Positions 1 to 12,100 of a stretch of DNA of 64,000 bases are shown here, piece by piece. The translations under genes were made by a program, and so were the position numbers. The notes under the pieces were generated by a model. It did not search any database, was not told the DNA's origin, and saw only the letters and a list, made by a program, of their open reading frames with translations. The DNA is taken from the NCBI GenBank assembly GCA_010015745.1, contig ML978237.1:87652-151651 (forward strand). The letters are read 5' to 3'. This stretch comes from Setomelanomma holmii (taxonomy: Eukaryota > Ascomycota > Dothideomycetes > Pleosporales > Phaeosphaeriaceae). How positions within the stretch are numbered: the stretch's first letter is position 1; the number at the start of each line of letters is the position of its first letter.

Positions 1-422
1 CAAACCGTAACTTCTCCTCCTTGTTGCCCTTGCTGCTGAATGCCGAGAGGCCGGAGACGAATTCTTGGAAGTCGACGTCACCGCCGCCATCTTCGTCGAA
101 GATTGCAATCATTCGTGTTGCGAGGGGGTTCGAGGAGATCTGGGGCAGGGCTAGGAACTCGTCGCGCTCGATGGTACCAGAGTTGTCCTGCGTCTTTGGT
201 CAGCACTACGCTCTCAAGTAGCGTAAGAATACTGCTGCGCACCTTGTCCAGCTTCATAAATCGCTTCCTCAGCCTGTCCACCTCCTCACGGTCGACTGCA
301 CAGCATCAGCATGACTTTCTCAGCCCCACAGGCGCTCACACGAGCTCCGTTCCGCGCCTCTTGTACGCACAATTCGAGCCCGAGGCTATGTTGTCCAGGA
401 TCGCCGACGGTTGGTTCCCCAT
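1..422 (-). CDS. CNB1: Calcineurin regulatory subunit B, 5' part (3' end outside window)
   Basis: This is the Ca2+-binding regulatory subunit of the protein phosphatase calcineurin, which pairs with the catalytic A subunit in Ca2+/calmodulin stress signalling. The start ATG is at 422-420 and gives MGNQPSAILDNIASGSN, with the Gly-2 expected for N-myristoylation. Two introns (296-370 and 188-242) join in phase to give FDREEVDRLRKRFMKLDK, then DNSGTIERDEF (first EF-hand loop), then an EF-hand-like segment with FDEDGGGDVDFQEF. The gene runs off the left edge after KEEKLRF, so about 97 codons are visible and EF-hands 3 and 4 are missing from the window. It is divergent from the DUF1770-like gene, with only about 235 bp between start codons. 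The identification rests on near-universal conservation of this protein. Confidence 0.95.
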
Positions 423-657
423 CTTGGCAGGTTGTGTATGGTAAGAGTCGGCGTGGTGGCGAGTAATGCTGGGGCGTTGGTGGCAGCTGTCGTGGGGTTG
501 TCGCCGTGCGTCAACTTCGAGATGCGGGCCGCTAACAGGGTCCATCCCGCTAACACCTCATGGCAGGCACGTCAATGCCAAGACCGAACATTCACTTCCG
601 AGGTGCAACCACCATTGTTCTCGCTACAAGCTTCACGACACCAAGGAATCCAGGAAC

Positions 658-1330
658 ATGGCCGACAGCATACCAGCCGAGATAGCATCGACGTTGCAGG
701 GCGCGTCTATCAAGCGCCACCCATCGCCGCGACACGATCTGAACCCATCGACAGCCGCATCGGAGAAGCAGCCAGTTACACTCGACTCGTACCCCGACCC
801 AGACGCCGATTCGAACGTTGCAGAAGATGAAATTCCAATCGGCGTACTCAATCCCGTGCCGCGACGGCAAAACATGCCTCCGCTACCCGACCTGCGGTTC
901 GAACAGAGCTACCTCAAGAGCATAGAACAAGCCGAGTCATGGAAGGACGTGCTATGGATTACGCTGAAAGATCAGGTACGCTCACACTTGAAGACATAAG
1001 ATTGGTGTATACTGACTAGTCAGGTCATATTCTGCTTCGCCCAAGGTGTACTATGGACCCTCATCCTCAGCGGCTGGCGACACTGGAACAGGTCAGCCAA
1101 GTTCAGTGGTCAGAGTTTCGGCGCGAGGATGCGGAGATGGTGGTGGAATGTGAATGACTGGAAGGTTCCTGCCGGCAAGACAATGAGGGATACGAAGCTT
1201 GCAAAGAATGTATCGGAGGTGAGTGCTGGCTTCTTGAAACTCGGAAGCCTCGACTGGCTACTGGTTGCAGGCATACTAACAGGTTTTGCAGTACTACAAG
1301 GGAGAGTTTTCGAGCGCAGCTCAAGATTGA
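658..1330 (+). CDS. Small fungal membrane protein, DUF1770-like
   Basis: Three exons (658-975, 1024-1218, 1292-1330) join in phase to a 183-aa protein. The N-terminal half is hydrophilic and contains MPPLPDLRFEQSYLKSI, which I recognise from the fungal DUF1770 family. Exon 2 opens with a single hydrophobic segment (VIFCFAQGVLWTLILSGW, about residues 107-124), followed by a basic tryptophan-rich stretch. The second intron has a clear branch site (ATACTAACAG). The predicted form is a single-pass membrane protein with a long soluble N-terminus. The molecular function of the family is unknown to me, and the family name is from memory of the motif rather than a search. Upstream in-frame ATGs near 466 were not used, because the conserved MADSIPAEIAS start fits the family better. 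Confidence 0.7.
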
Positions 1331-1491
1331 GTTTACGTCTATATGCATTGCATCTTCCCGCGTCACATCATGAATCATAAAAGATCTACGTTCTTCACAA
1401 TGAACCATTCTATTCGCTGAACCACACAATCTACACGCCACGAAAGCCAACCATCAACCTTCCATTCCATCGAAACATTCCCACTACAACC

Positions 1492-2165
1492 TTACTGCCC
1501 CGGCCACGCACCCGGCGCACCCCCGCCCTCAGCAAGTTCCATCTCATCCGCCACCATGCCCTCACCCCTCCCCTCCCACCACACCGCCGCCCCAACATAC
1601 CCCACATGCGCCGCGACCGCAACCCACGTCAACACCATGCCCATCAAATTGAACTCCATCAGCGTGGCACTCTTGTACACAGCACCAACGTAATGCATCG
1701 CCTGCGCTACCATCATCGGCATCAATCCCGCCGCCAGCCCAACCGCAGCTGACACCCAAAGGAACCAAATCGCCCAGCGCTTCGGTGTAGCGTACCCGCG
1801 CCAGCGCGTGAGCCGGAATGTGATGAAGCCGAAAAGTAGCAGGATTGCGGCGCCGGCGGGAAGGCAGTACAGCGCGTTCCGCTGGAGAGTCTTGATATCG
1901 TGTATGAGCGTGAGTAGGTCTTGCGTCAGCCCGAGATTCTTGTCCTTTAGGAAGCGGGAGCAGATCCAGTCGTTGTGGAGTTGGCGGGTTTGGACGCATA
2001 TTCCTAATGGGGAAGTTTAGAGATGGCGATGAGAAAGGAGAGGAATGGCCGAGTTACCAAAGTATCCAATTCGCACTTCTGTCCCTGCAGAGGGTGCGTA
2101 CGACGCGAGATAAAGGCCCTGCATGAGCATCTTTTGCTTGTTCATGCATCCTACGGATACGGCGG
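1492..2165 (-). CDS. Fig1-like membrane protein (Ca2+ influx/cell fusion family), N-terminus unresolved
   Basis: Exons 2058-2165 and 1492-2003 (intron 2004-2057) read GCMNKQKMLMQGLYLASY, then GYFGICVQ, then three hydrophobic segments (LYCLPAGAAILLLFGF, WAIWFLWVSAAVGLAAG, LMGMVLTWVAVAAHVGYVG) and a short acidic tail. The motif G-hydrophobic-hydrophobic-G-x-C-hydrophobic is the signature of the Fig1 family, which acts in low-affinity Ca2+ uptake and membrane fusion during mating. Family members have a first membrane segment before the GC motif. I do not see one: upstream of the putative acceptor (CCACCAG at about 2166) no hydrophobic exon is obvious, and an in-frame TGA lies just inside that intron. 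The start is therefore undetermined. Either there is a distant first exon or the gene is 5'-damaged. Confidence 0.7.
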
Positions 2166-2961
2166 CTGGTGGGTGTCAGTGGGTGTGTGGGCGGTACAAG
2201 GGGAGGGAACGGGGGACGGACTGTATAAAGCCCAAGAGAGGATTGGGAGCCAGGTTATCCATGCGCCATTGATGAAGAGGCGTTTTCCTCGGTCGGCTGT
2301 GGGTTGTCAGTTTGGGCCTTCAAAAGGAGGTAGGAAAGGAAGTACTCCACTCTGCAGCGGTCATATCTGGTGTTGGAAATGTTCAAGGATTCCACTACGG
2401 CCGTCGGAGTATGTGGGAATGGTGAGTCGCTCAAGCCTGCTTGAACAATGACACTTAAATATTGATAACGGGGAAAGCGGGAGTTGGACGACGCCCAGTT
2501 GATCAAGATCCTGCTTGAACTTTTCGGCCGTGGGAGTTGATAACAGGGTGAGTATCATGAAGGTAGCTTAAAACATTGTCGCTGTTGAAGAGCCGAGCTT
2601 GACTGTTGCCTTGAAGCACTGGAGTGAAGCAGGCTCAAATTCGGAGTGTGCGTATTCGAGGCCGCAATACAATAAGAGTTCTGGTGCAGGAACCTCCCCT
2701 TCACCTACTCCTGATTGTCCGGTGAGCATTGAGCACTTCAATACGCTGCGGTCACATAATACGACTGTCTGGACAATATCACATAAGGAAACAGTATGAA
2801 CATGCGTCAAAGGTGTTGATGAATTGGTAAATCATTTCCATTCTCTATCTCCACAATCGAGGAACTATTTAGCGACAAGCCTATTCCTCTAGGCTGGCGA
2901 CGACGCTAAAGCTATTTCCTCGTTGAAAGATGCATTAACGTTCAGTCTTGTTGGGAACTGG
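2166..2961. other. Intergenic stretch, no supported gene
   Basis: About 800 bases lie between the Fig1-like gene and the next gene downstream. The short ORFs here have no recognisable domain and overlap each other on both strands. The left part may hold the missing first exon or 5' leader of the Fig1-like gene. Confidence 0.5.
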
Positions 2962-4800
2962 TTAATCATACAGGTCCGCCCAATGCGTAGTCGCTTTGCT
3001 CGCCCGATCTGCCTGTCGCTCATGCACCTGCCGATCTCGCATCTGCGGCTCCGGGCTACCAGGCTCATCTCCATGTTCTGCCTCATCCCCAGGAAGCTCT
3101 CCATCCGCCTTCTCACACGGATCCTGGCCCAGGTCCCCATCATCGTAGCCAAAGTACATCGATCCGCGTTGTGGAATTGGCAGCTGCTGCTCAGTACGTC
3201 GGGGATTAGGTAGATTGGATGTAGGCATGATGATGCCATCTGCTTTGGCAACATCGTGAGGTAAAGGGCGAGGGCGCGGCAGTGGCCCCAGGGTGCGGCC
3301 ACCGATTCGTGATTGAGGCCCCTGAGGGGTTACTGAGGCGTACGAGTCTGGTACTGGAGGAATTGAGGGTGGAGGAAGATCCTTCCATTTCGATGGCGGG
3401 TTCAATGACTTTCCAGACTGGTGGGCAGGATGCTGATCTGGAGGTTCGAAATGTGAGTCGTGTCGAATGTGTGATCGATAGGTCTTGACTGGATGCTTGG
3501 ATGGGCTTGACTGCAGAGCATTGGAAGGGTGTGAAGGGATGCGCTCTGGTTGCTTGCCTTTGGCAATACGTAAAGGAGGAACGCGTGCTGAAACTTGAGA
3601 CATGCTGTCTGATGGGTGTATTGTGGAGTCGGAGTCATCCTCGTACTGAGGTGATGGTCGACCAGAAGGCCTGGGCTCCTGTGATGACCCCGGGGTGTCT
3701 AGCCAGGCGTCCATTTTCAAGCCCAATGTTTTTGTACGAGATTGATGATTGATGACACCCGAACGCGATGATGATCCAGCGTCTGAGCTGCTCGGTGGTC
3801 GTTCGCTAGGAGGGTACGGCGCAGAATGCCCGATGTTGTGGCTAGCCTTTGAGGCCAAGGCAGAATCGTATCGATGGGTTGATCCAGTTGTTTGTGGACG
3901 CAGTACCTCAGTGCTGCTGCGAACATTCGTTGGACGATTCGAGCTGTGTCGATGGCCTACATTAGGAGATGTTCCAGGTTGTGACTCAATCATGCTACCA
4001 CGAAGGGTATCGCCATCGAGACAATACCGCCCATCGTAGAGTGATACACATTCAGTGCGCTGAGCGTTCCGCCAGTTCTTGTATAAATTCTTCAGCTTGA
4101 TGCCGAGTTCTGCTGCCTCGTAAAACAATGTGTCACTGCCACGAGACGACTTTAGCCAATACCGAAGGAGTCGGATACGCTTAGACTTCGGGCTTTCCAG
4201 ATGAGCAACGCGAAGTTCAGCTGCATCGGTGCGTCGGCCAGTGGTTTTGTGGGTAGGGAAGCGGCCGACCATACCCGCAAAGAGAGCCAGCAAGACATCC
4301 TCGTCAGAACCGATTCGCGCCAGCAGACAGGCTGCACAGTCGTCTTTTTGGTGAGCCCATATATCACCACCTTTCAGTATTGGAATACGACCTGGTGGTG
4401 CGGACGACTCCGGTTTAAAGTCAGTGCGCCACATCTGAAAGACTGGCTCCAGCTGGCGAATCTTCATCTCTTCTGCGAAGGTCAGCATCTGTCCCATTAG
4501 CAAAGGGTAGATCAATCTTCCAACGCCTCGTTCAAACTCGTACATTACCCAGGACCAGATATCCTCAAGGAGGTTAGAGTCCAGTCCTTTGTGGATGTTG
4601 CAGAGCGTGCTCCAAGATGATAGGCTTGACTGACGGAGGTTGCGAGGCAGGTCCTTGATAGCTTCGTGTAATTCTTTGACATAGGCTTCATGGCGAAAGA
4701 GTTGTGAAGGAGGAAGACCGCGCAGGATACGAACCAGTTTCTTCATATCAGAGTTGTGCAGACGACTAGTGTCCATGGTCTTCAACTTTAGAAACGGCAT
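2962..4800 (-). CDS. Hypothetical 612-aa protein: conserved-looking N-terminal region, disordered C-terminus
   Basis: This single long ORF is not a family I recognise. Residues 1 to about 260 look folded and mostly helical (an LVRILRGLPPSQLFRHEAYV start, a WSTLCNIHKGLDSNLLEDIWSWVMYEFERGVGRL segment in two parts). A Cys-containing patch with DDCAACLLARIGSDEDVLLALF and a basic YWLKSSRGSDTLFYEAAELG segment follow. From about residue 275 the chain is rich in Ser, Pro, Arg and Gly with low complexity, ending with acidic and basic stretches (DDGDLGQDPCEKADGE; RDRQVHERQADR). That architecture suits a regulatory or scaffold protein. The start at 4800 is the first ATG; the second (MDTSRL) is eight codons later. 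A terminal intron near the stop cannot be excluded. Confidence 0.75.
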   Translation of the reverse strand: MPFLKLKTMDTSRLHNSDMKKLVRILRGLPPSQLFRHEAYVKELHEAIKDLPRNLRQSSLSSWSTLCNIHKGLDSNLLEDIWSWVMYEFERGVGRLIYPLLMGQMLTFAEEMKIRQLEPVFQMWRTDFKPESSAPPGRIPILKGGDIWAHQKDDCAACLLARIGSDEDVLLALFAGMVGRFPTHKTTGRRTDAAELRVAHLESPKSKRIRLLRYWLKSSRGSDTLFYEAAELGIKLKNLYKNWRNAQRTECVSLYDGRYCLDGDTLRGSMIESQPGTSPNVGHRHSSNRPTNVRSSTEVLRPQTTGSTHRYDSALASKASHNIGHSAPYPPSERPPSSSDAGSSSRSGVINHQSRTKTLGLKMDAWLDTPGSSQEPRPSGRPSPQYEDDSDSTIHPSDSMSQVSARVPPLRIAKGKQPERIPSHPSNALQSSPSKHPVKTYRSHIRHDSHFEPPDQHPAHQSGKSLNPPSKWKDLPPPSIPPVPDSYASVTPQGPQSRIGGRTLGPLPRPRPLPHDVAKADGIIMPTSNLPNPRRTEQQLPIPQRGSMYFGYDDGDLGQDPCEKADGELPGDEAEHGDEPGSPEPQMRDRQVHERQADRASKATTHWADLYD

Positions 4801-5545
4801 AGCGTTCGAACGATTAGGTGGATTGTGGAGAGGTGCAGGTTGTGCGAGGAGAGGACGGAAGGATCACAGCTTCGTCTCTGTCGGGCAGGATATGGGAGGC
4901 ATAATGTAGATCCAGGACACGATGGTTGCGGACATTGTCGAGTAACCGTGAAATGGCGCAACGCACTGCAGGCACTGTGAATGAGCAGCGGCGAGAAGTC
5001 GAGCAAATTCGCGACATTGTGACTGGAAAGCGGCGAAGTGATATTGTATATCCGCGGAAGCTAAGTAGACGTGGAGACTGCTCCTATTCGCTTTATACGT
5101 GACCCCTTGATGTAAAGTCCATAGAGTGGATCAGACGTCAGTATCGCGAAACTTGGTAGGCACGCGTAGTGTCACGTCGTTGCTCGCGCCTTCCTATGAT
5201 GTCGACCGTCGCGCCCGCCGCAAACATCAGTCATGAGTGCAGAACCAGATGTTAGAACAGGTGCCAAGAAATTATCGTTGTGATTGAGTGTCGTGATCCT
5301 GACTACCCTTGAGACGCCGTTGCCCGCCTCGTACAGTGCATGAGTGAAAGATCCAGATTCGTAGTGATGCCGCAATCGGCTATAATGAAGTAATGCTTCC
5401 AGAAGAATCCGAGAATGTGAAGTGCGATAATGAAGCGATTGAGTCGGACTCTTCCAAAGTTTATACAACAGAAGACTATACATTACCTATCCCAAATGCA
5501 TGATGTTTACACAAATAACGAACGATGTGATTAGGACAAGAAATT
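4801..5545. other. Intergenic region, nothing recognised
   Basis: About 745 bases hold the promoter side of the 612-aa gene and the 3' side of SUR2. Short ORFs on the minus strand (for example 5172-5483) lack any domain or splice signals that would make them credible. Confidence 0.5.
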
Positions 5546-6900
5546 CTAATGCGAGCTTTCCATGCCCAGCACATTTGCTCTCCGGCCGTGCAAATTCGCG
5601 TTGACCATGTTGGTCAAGTCTTTGAAATTGCCCGCAGGCAATGAGATGCTGGTCGCTTTCTTGCGCGAGATGCGAGGTGTCGAAGCGCCTTGCGGACGCA
5701 TGTTTTCGTCCACAGTGACAACCACAGACTCTGCAGGTGCTGCCTTCGCCTCATTCTCCAGCTCTTGGTCAAGCTTATGTTGAGCCGTACGGCGAGCCCT
5801 CTCATACTTCTCCTCTACGTTTCCCTTGTACATGGTTCCGCCAAGGCGATCCAGGTAGATGAAGAACGGCTGAGAAAAGTTGGTCTTGATGCCCCAGCTT
5901 TGGTGGTGGACGTCATGGTAAGCAGCATTGTTTGGGAATATCCAGTGGATCGGGTCCCAGGGGAATGCATAGCCGCCATGGTCCAGCACAGTCTTGATGG
6001 TTGATCCAGTGAAGAACCACATCGATTGTCGCATGGTCATTCCGGTAAGCAGATACGATAATCCAGCGCCCAGTGTGTCGAGAGCGAACCCTTCGAGTGG
6101 GTGGTTGTACAAAGCACCATATGCGTAGGGCACGTAGAGGCGATGGTGGCGGGAGTGAAACGTCACTGGTACTGTTAGTTGATTTCGTCTAGGGATTGAA
6201 CATTGTGGGTCTTACCATAAAGCCACTTATTCATGTGCATAGCGCGATGCAACATGTACTCCCATGCATCCATGATGAAGATGGCAGCCGTGAATTGGAT
6301 CGCCGGAATGCCGTACCAGTACACGAAGCTTGCTAGACTCACTTCCCACGACGCAAAAGCAGGTACCATGGTCGACTCGCCAGTAATTGAAATTGCCTGG
6401 AGTAGGCCAGGATACTGACCACCCGTTGCGACAGAGGCAAGCGTGGGCTGAGCGGGTGCGAGCTTCTTGGCCAAACCAGTGGGATCCAGCCCTACTGTAG
6501 ACAAGACATAGGGGACAAGGCGTTGTGCCAAGCGAATCTTTTGCGCATACCAGGCCACATCATAGTCAGCCTTGCCTGTGGAAGGCGCTTCATCGAAGAG
6601 AGACAAGCTGAACGAAGCTATGATCTGAATGATCTGTTGAAGGATAACGTCGCGAAACACTTCATACCGCGAGACGTGGTTGCGCTTCAACACTTCGGCT
6701 GGTGTGTGGAGTCGGTATTGTGGGAAGAGGTCGTAGACGTCAATGGCATGGAACACTAGCGAGACAGCCCAGTAGCCGACCACGGGGAGCGCAGCTTGGA
6801 TAAAGGCATCGGAAGCCCACGACGATAATGGTACGAGGGGCCTGAGTGTGTATTCGGGCAGCGGTGGGAGGTCGTATGATGTTGCGTTTGCGCCCGCCAT
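5546..6900 (-). CDS. SUR2: Sphinganine C4-hydroxylase (fatty acid hydroxylase superfamily)
   Basis: This is the ER membrane di-iron enzyme that hydroxylates C4 of dihydrosphingosine or dihydroceramide to make phytosphingosine-type bases. Exons 6216-6900 and 5546-6165 (intron 6166-6215, with GTAAGA and TACTAACAG signals just upstream of the acceptor) give 434 aa. All three histidine boxes are present: HRAMH (218-222), HSRHH (232-236) and HDVHH (312-316), with LYVPYAYGALYNHPLEG between the second and third as in SUR2/BasA proteins. Hydrophobic segments occur around residues 35-60, 95-110 and 190-215. The C-terminus beyond the last box is a hydrophilic tail longer than the yeast protein's. I chose MAGANATSYD (6900) as the start; the open frame upstream to 7317 is GC-rich leader without protein-like composition. 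The gene is divergent from TCTP. Confidence 0.95.
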
Positions 6901-7498
6901 GTTGCGGCGTGTCGAGTATGAAGCTTCGCAAAATCGCGATTTAAGTATGTTCTGCGTGGAGAAGAGGGATGGTAAGGTTGCAGTGGAGAGGCTGCAAGTA
7001 TAGGTTGGGCGGTGCTGCGAACGGACGCAGGTAAGCAGTGGTAGACAATGGCGGAGCAGGACCGGATGTCGCGGAGCAGGGAAATTAGGGAGAAAGAGCG
7101 ATGTCGTCGAGGAGTACGGAAGGCGCAAATTGGCGACGAAGTGGTGATGTGGGCTCAGTAAGGAAAGGCTGAGGTGAGCAGAGCGAGGAGTGAATTGTCG
7201 TGTGAGGGTGGTGAGAGCTGGGCTCGTCTTTGGGATCCAGGAGACGCAACTCTGCGCGTCATGTCGCCGCCCGGCAAGATTCGCCTCCCGAGCCAGCCAG
7301 GCCACGCCAACGACCAATCTGGACTAGCATAATTTAGCGTCCCGCGGGCCTTGCCCTTCCACTTCTCGACCCCACTACAGATTTTCCAGCCGCCAGCGCT
7401 TCGCTTCTGCCGCCCAGTATATCTGCACCGAGTCCACTCTCCAGTCTACTGCACCTTCCACTCATTACGCAGAACAAAAGCACAACTTAACCGCCACC

Positions 7499-8233
7499 AT
7501 GATTATCTACAAGGTATGTTCCTCTCACTGGTTGCGCAAATACCCCGCGTTTCTCTGGAGCCACCACGTTTCACGCCCCTCCTACGGCGCAAAAATGCAG
7601 GCCACGATCGCTAACATTGGGTTTCTAGGACATCATCACCGACGACGAGATCATCTCTGACTCCTACGACATCAAAGAGATTGACGGAGTCGCATACGAG
7701 GCCGACTGCCGGAAAATCACTGTCGGTGGAGAGTCGTTCGGTACGCTTATCACCCCGCGCCAGACCTTTTGAGGGGACAACGGAGCTGACTACAGCGCAG
7801 ATACCGGCGCGAATGCATCTGCTGAGGAGCAGGAGGAGGGCGCCGAGGACAACGCCGAGCAGGTCATCGATGTCGTCCACTCTTTCCGCCTGAACGCGAC
7901 CCAGTTCGACAAGAAGAGCTACCTTACATATCTCAAGGGTAAGCATAAACAGAGGCAAAATTCCGTGGTCAATGCTGACTGCATACAGGATACATGAAGG
8001 CTGTCAAAGAGAAGCTGAAGGAGAAGGGCGCTAGCGACGCTGAGGTCAAGGAGTTCGAGACCAAGGCCTCAGGTTTCGCCAAGAAGATCATTGCCAACTT
8101 CAAGGACTACGACTTCTACACTGGCGAGACCATGAACCCCGACGGCATGATCGTCCTCATGAACTACCGCGAGGATGGTGTCACACCATACATCACCGTC
8201 TGGAAGCACGGCTTGACCGAGATGAAGGTTTAA
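7499..8233 (+). CDS. TMA19: Translationally controlled tumour protein homologue (TCTP)
   Basis: Four exons (7499-7513, 7629-7740, 7801-7938, 7989-8233) give 169 aa, the usual TCTP length. The first exon is only five codons (MIIYK), followed by DIITDDEIISDSYDIKEIDG. TCTP hallmarks are visible: an acidic flexible loop after GESFDTGANAS, the VVHSFRLNATQFDKKSYLTYLK region, and the C-terminal YYTGE-like segment (FYTGETMNPDGMIVLMNY) ending in the KHGLTEMKV strand. Yeast Tma19 associates with ribosomes and moves to mitochondria under oxidative stress. The tight first intron and pyrimidine-rich leader fit a highly expressed translation-associated gene. It shares a promoter region of about 600 bp with SUR2 on the other strand. 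Confidence 0.97.
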
Positions 8234-9121
8234 GCAAGCTGTAGTGGGGAATGGTCTGATGTGAAGGAGGTTGACTTGATTATGGATATAACGAATATCT
8301 TGCATCATGGAGTAGCACCTAGTGCGAAAAGCGAAACGAATATCAATGATCATCTTGGATCCCTCTATATTTGCTGTGTCTTTGTGCCAATGGTTTGGTA
8401 ACTATACCTTATCATGCCACTTCTGATGCGCTCAAAACTTGCGTCTTGTCATACATGAAATCCTTCGCTAATATTCAGTTTTATTATCAGAGTCGATAGT
8501 TTTTGGACATGCAGTGTTGACAATTCTCTGACTGGGTCACTCCTAATCAATATCGAAAAACAAGCCTTGGTTTCTTACCTCTCGTGGGGCTATAAATGTA
8601 GAAGTAAGAACGTGGCGGACAGGCACACGTGGGCACTACAACGTCTGGACGACACGTATAAAGCTTCTAGTGTCGTGAAGTTAGCCAGCTCTGGCTCTAC
8701 TCACAGGTCGCAAGAGCACCGTCAAGTCGTTGTCACGTCATAGGGCCAGGAAACGTATCCCCATTTCCACATGTTCAAACCGCGAGTGCTTACTTCCTGC
8801 AATCAACACTCAACATGCTAATCACTATTCTCGCCAGACACCCATTTTATGGATTACCCCAAGTCTTGCCTGGTCTGTGCTACCTTCAGGGTTGAACAGT
8901 TATCATCCCGTGAACACGCGTTAGCGCGTCGCCGCTCGCTTAACGACCCCGTCGTACCAAGCAACTCAGCCTCGCAGCCTGAGGCATCTTGCCAGCGCTT
9001 CCGAGCCCCTTCTTCTAATCTCTCTTTCTCTCCGTCTATCTTCAATTGCCCTCTCGTTATTGCGCTTGTTCTGTCAAATCGCTGAATATTGCACCCCTTG
9101 ACCGCTGCATGGCTCGAAGCC
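8234..9121. other. Intergenic region between TCTP and the RdRP gene
   Basis: Nearly 900 bases hold the TCTP 3' side and the RdRP leader. A pyrimidine-rich stretch (about 9000-9080, TCTTCTAATCTCTCTTTCTC-like) immediately upstream of the RdRP start is typical of fungal core promoters and 5' UTRs. Overlapping ORFs around 8730-9085 have no domain. Confidence 0.5.
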
Positions 9122-12100
9122 ATGCAGCAAAGACGGTCACCCCGCCTACAACCCAATGATGCGACTTGTGCGGCTGGGCCCGCCTCGCTACCACTCCCGC
9201 AACCAGAAACCCCTCACCACCCGCGGACTGGAGCTGCATTGGATACCATCGTCCGAGCTCTGGACGATGATTGGCAGTTAGGATTACGACGCGTACGACA
9301 GCTGAGATCGCCTTTATATCACCAAAGCACTGCCGACAAGACTTACGCTAAGATCCAGCGCCTGTTCTATTCAGCTAGGCCAGCTTTAGACGAAGTCATT
9401 GGCAGGTTCAACAAGGCTGCACCCAGCTTCCCTCGCGAAGCACGATTAGACATTCTCAATGGTTTGCTCAAGAGCCAAACACTCACGCCGTCAAGGGTTG
9501 GGACACCAGTCAGCGCTAGAAATGTGCCCCCAAAGAGCCAGCTGTGTAAGTTGTGATCGGTCACGTATCTGCACAGTCATTCATCACCCATAGCCATACA
9601 GTTCTTCGAGCGTTGAGTCATTGCTACTCTGTTCGCGCATATTATTCTCGACTCAGCTCAATCCCGATGCTCAGAGGCTCCACTAAATTTACTAATACGA
9701 GCCAGCTGTGAACACCACAAACGCTGCATTGTTCTCACGCGGACAAGGCGGAAGGGATTCGCATTACACTACCGCCCCTGATGGATCACCAACTGACGAA
9801 GATGACGATGAAGACGACGAGTATGAAACACCGCCGTCTCCCACGCCATCCTCTAGGCGCACGCAGGCAAGCCCTTCTTTCATCACAAAACCTAATCCGC
9901 GGAAGAGGTCTTCGGACAGCTCCAATGACGGCGGCACTGAAAGCTCCCCGAAGCTGACGAGGATGATGAAGGATAAGCAGCCTGCTAGTATGCGGCTCGA
10001 AACGCCGTCTCTTTTCAAGAAACCCTCCCTTGACATGGCGAAGTCCTTCCAAGCAGCGGCGCTCGGCACCACGACAACATCCGCAAACACCTCGTTCAAC
10101 GCGAGTCTATCCTCTTCACAGCAGACACGCGCGGACACAGTCAACACCTCGTTCACATCGTATGACGGTGCCGCAGATGCACAGGACTCCAAGATGGCCA
10201 GGATGAGCTCTACAACAATGGGATCTTTGGATGACCATGATCTACTTTATGTCGGTACCAAGCTGGAATTTCAGCTGATTGAGTCACAACGGCTGGACTT
10301 ACTCACTCCATCATCGCAGACACGAGAAAGCACTTCCACGTATGGCTCCATAGATGATTCGGAACTTGTGGCCGCGACAAATAAGCTTGAGCAATCCGCT
10401 CCCAGTTCAACGTCAACCTTGTTTCCAACATTGCCACTTCCGGAGTCAGAAACAGGCCGTGGCCGATCACCTCAAAAGGCGTCCCATTCGTTACGGCGTT
10501 CTCAGAGTGCTGGCTCACATCATACAGCACGTCAATGGCCAGATGGAGCAGCAAAGCCGATCCAACGAGAAGATTCGTATGAATCTCCTTCGAAAATAGC
10601 TTGGTACATTCGAGAACTGCCTGCTCAGAACCTGTTCGTCGATCGGATACCAGGCGAGTATCTCAAATTCCCATTCTTCGTTCTGTTCGTATGTTGCCGT
10701 CTCAGTGAAGCGCACGATATACCTATGCCGGAATTACTACAGAGGCTTGATCCCACACAAGCCCAAAATGACCCAGATACGTTTTGGAACAAGCTTCAGG
10801 ATCATCCCACAATACCCAAGATCACGCTTCGTGAGCCAGTAACACTCTGGACAGCAGCTCGAAAGTCATTTGAAGGTTTTTCTTTCAAAGGCAAGCTCCT
10901 GCTCAATAGCGGTATGAGCACGTCCAAGCATACGTCTGTCTTCAGGCTTGAACTGCTTCCTCTTCAGTCAGAGACGTCATGTCAGCTACAGCGACAGTTT
11001 GGCTCCGACCGCTTCCTCTACCTGACTGTACCGCCGTTAGGAAAGAAAAGCGCGCGCTTCGACTACGACCAAAGCCAACAGATCCAGAAAAGCTTCCACG
11101 AATCCTGGCTACTTGAGACCCACTATTTCTTGGGCAGGTATTGGCGTGTATTTCATATTCAGCCAGCGAAGAAGAAAGGCGTGCTGCGAAGAGACAGAGA
11201 TGACGCTGCAGACATGCGCTTAGTACTATTTGCCACTGAAGGGATCGGAATCGACACTCCACTCTCAATCGGTCAAATGCTGAACCAGTTCATTCCCTTC
11301 AAAGACAACGAGAACCAAAGTTATTGCAAGGCCCTTGCTCGCGTAGACTTGGGTCTGTCCAAGACCACTCCAACCATCACATTCAAACCATCACAGATCA
11401 GACGCATTCGCGATACATATTCGGACGGGATCCCAGAAGCCACCGGGTTCAATGACCCTAATCTTCCATGGCCCGACGAAGCGAAGCTAGATCGACAAGT
11501 GATGAACGACGGCTGCTCACGTATTTCTGTGTGCGCAGTAATGATGATATGGAAGCAATACAAGGAAGTGTCAGGCACTGAAGATCCATTGCCAAGTGCC
11601 ATGCAAGGACGAATTGGCGGTGCGAAGGGCATATGGATGATCAGTGGTGAACCACAAACTCGCAATCAGGACGATTTGGACATCTGGATCGAAGTAACAG
11701 ATAGCCAACTCAAATTCGAGCCACCTTGGGAAGATCGCGCCGATGACAGACCGTACAGCAGACACAGGCTCACCTTCAACCTGCTGAAGTACAGCCACCC
11801 TACAGGCCCGACAGATCTGCACATCTCCTTTATTCCAATTATGGTAGATCGTGGCGTGTTACAGGATATCATCGCAAAGTTTATGACTGATCAACTCGAA
11901 GAAGAAAGGACTGACCTTATTGGGATGCTTTCTGATCCAGTCAAGCTGCATAATTGGATCATGAGAAATGGTGCTGGGGCTGGAATGAGTGACGATGTAC
12001 GCTGGCAGGCTGCCCTGCCACTCGCCTTGTCCGATAAGATCAAGCTACTTCTGCGCAGCGGGTTTCATCCCGAGGAAGCTCCTTACTTAGCATATACCCT

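Noticed and set aside
6901..7317. Upstream in-frame extension of SUR2 (380-codon open frame)
   Set aside because: Sequence composition is not protein-like; the conserved start is MAGANATSYD at 6900.
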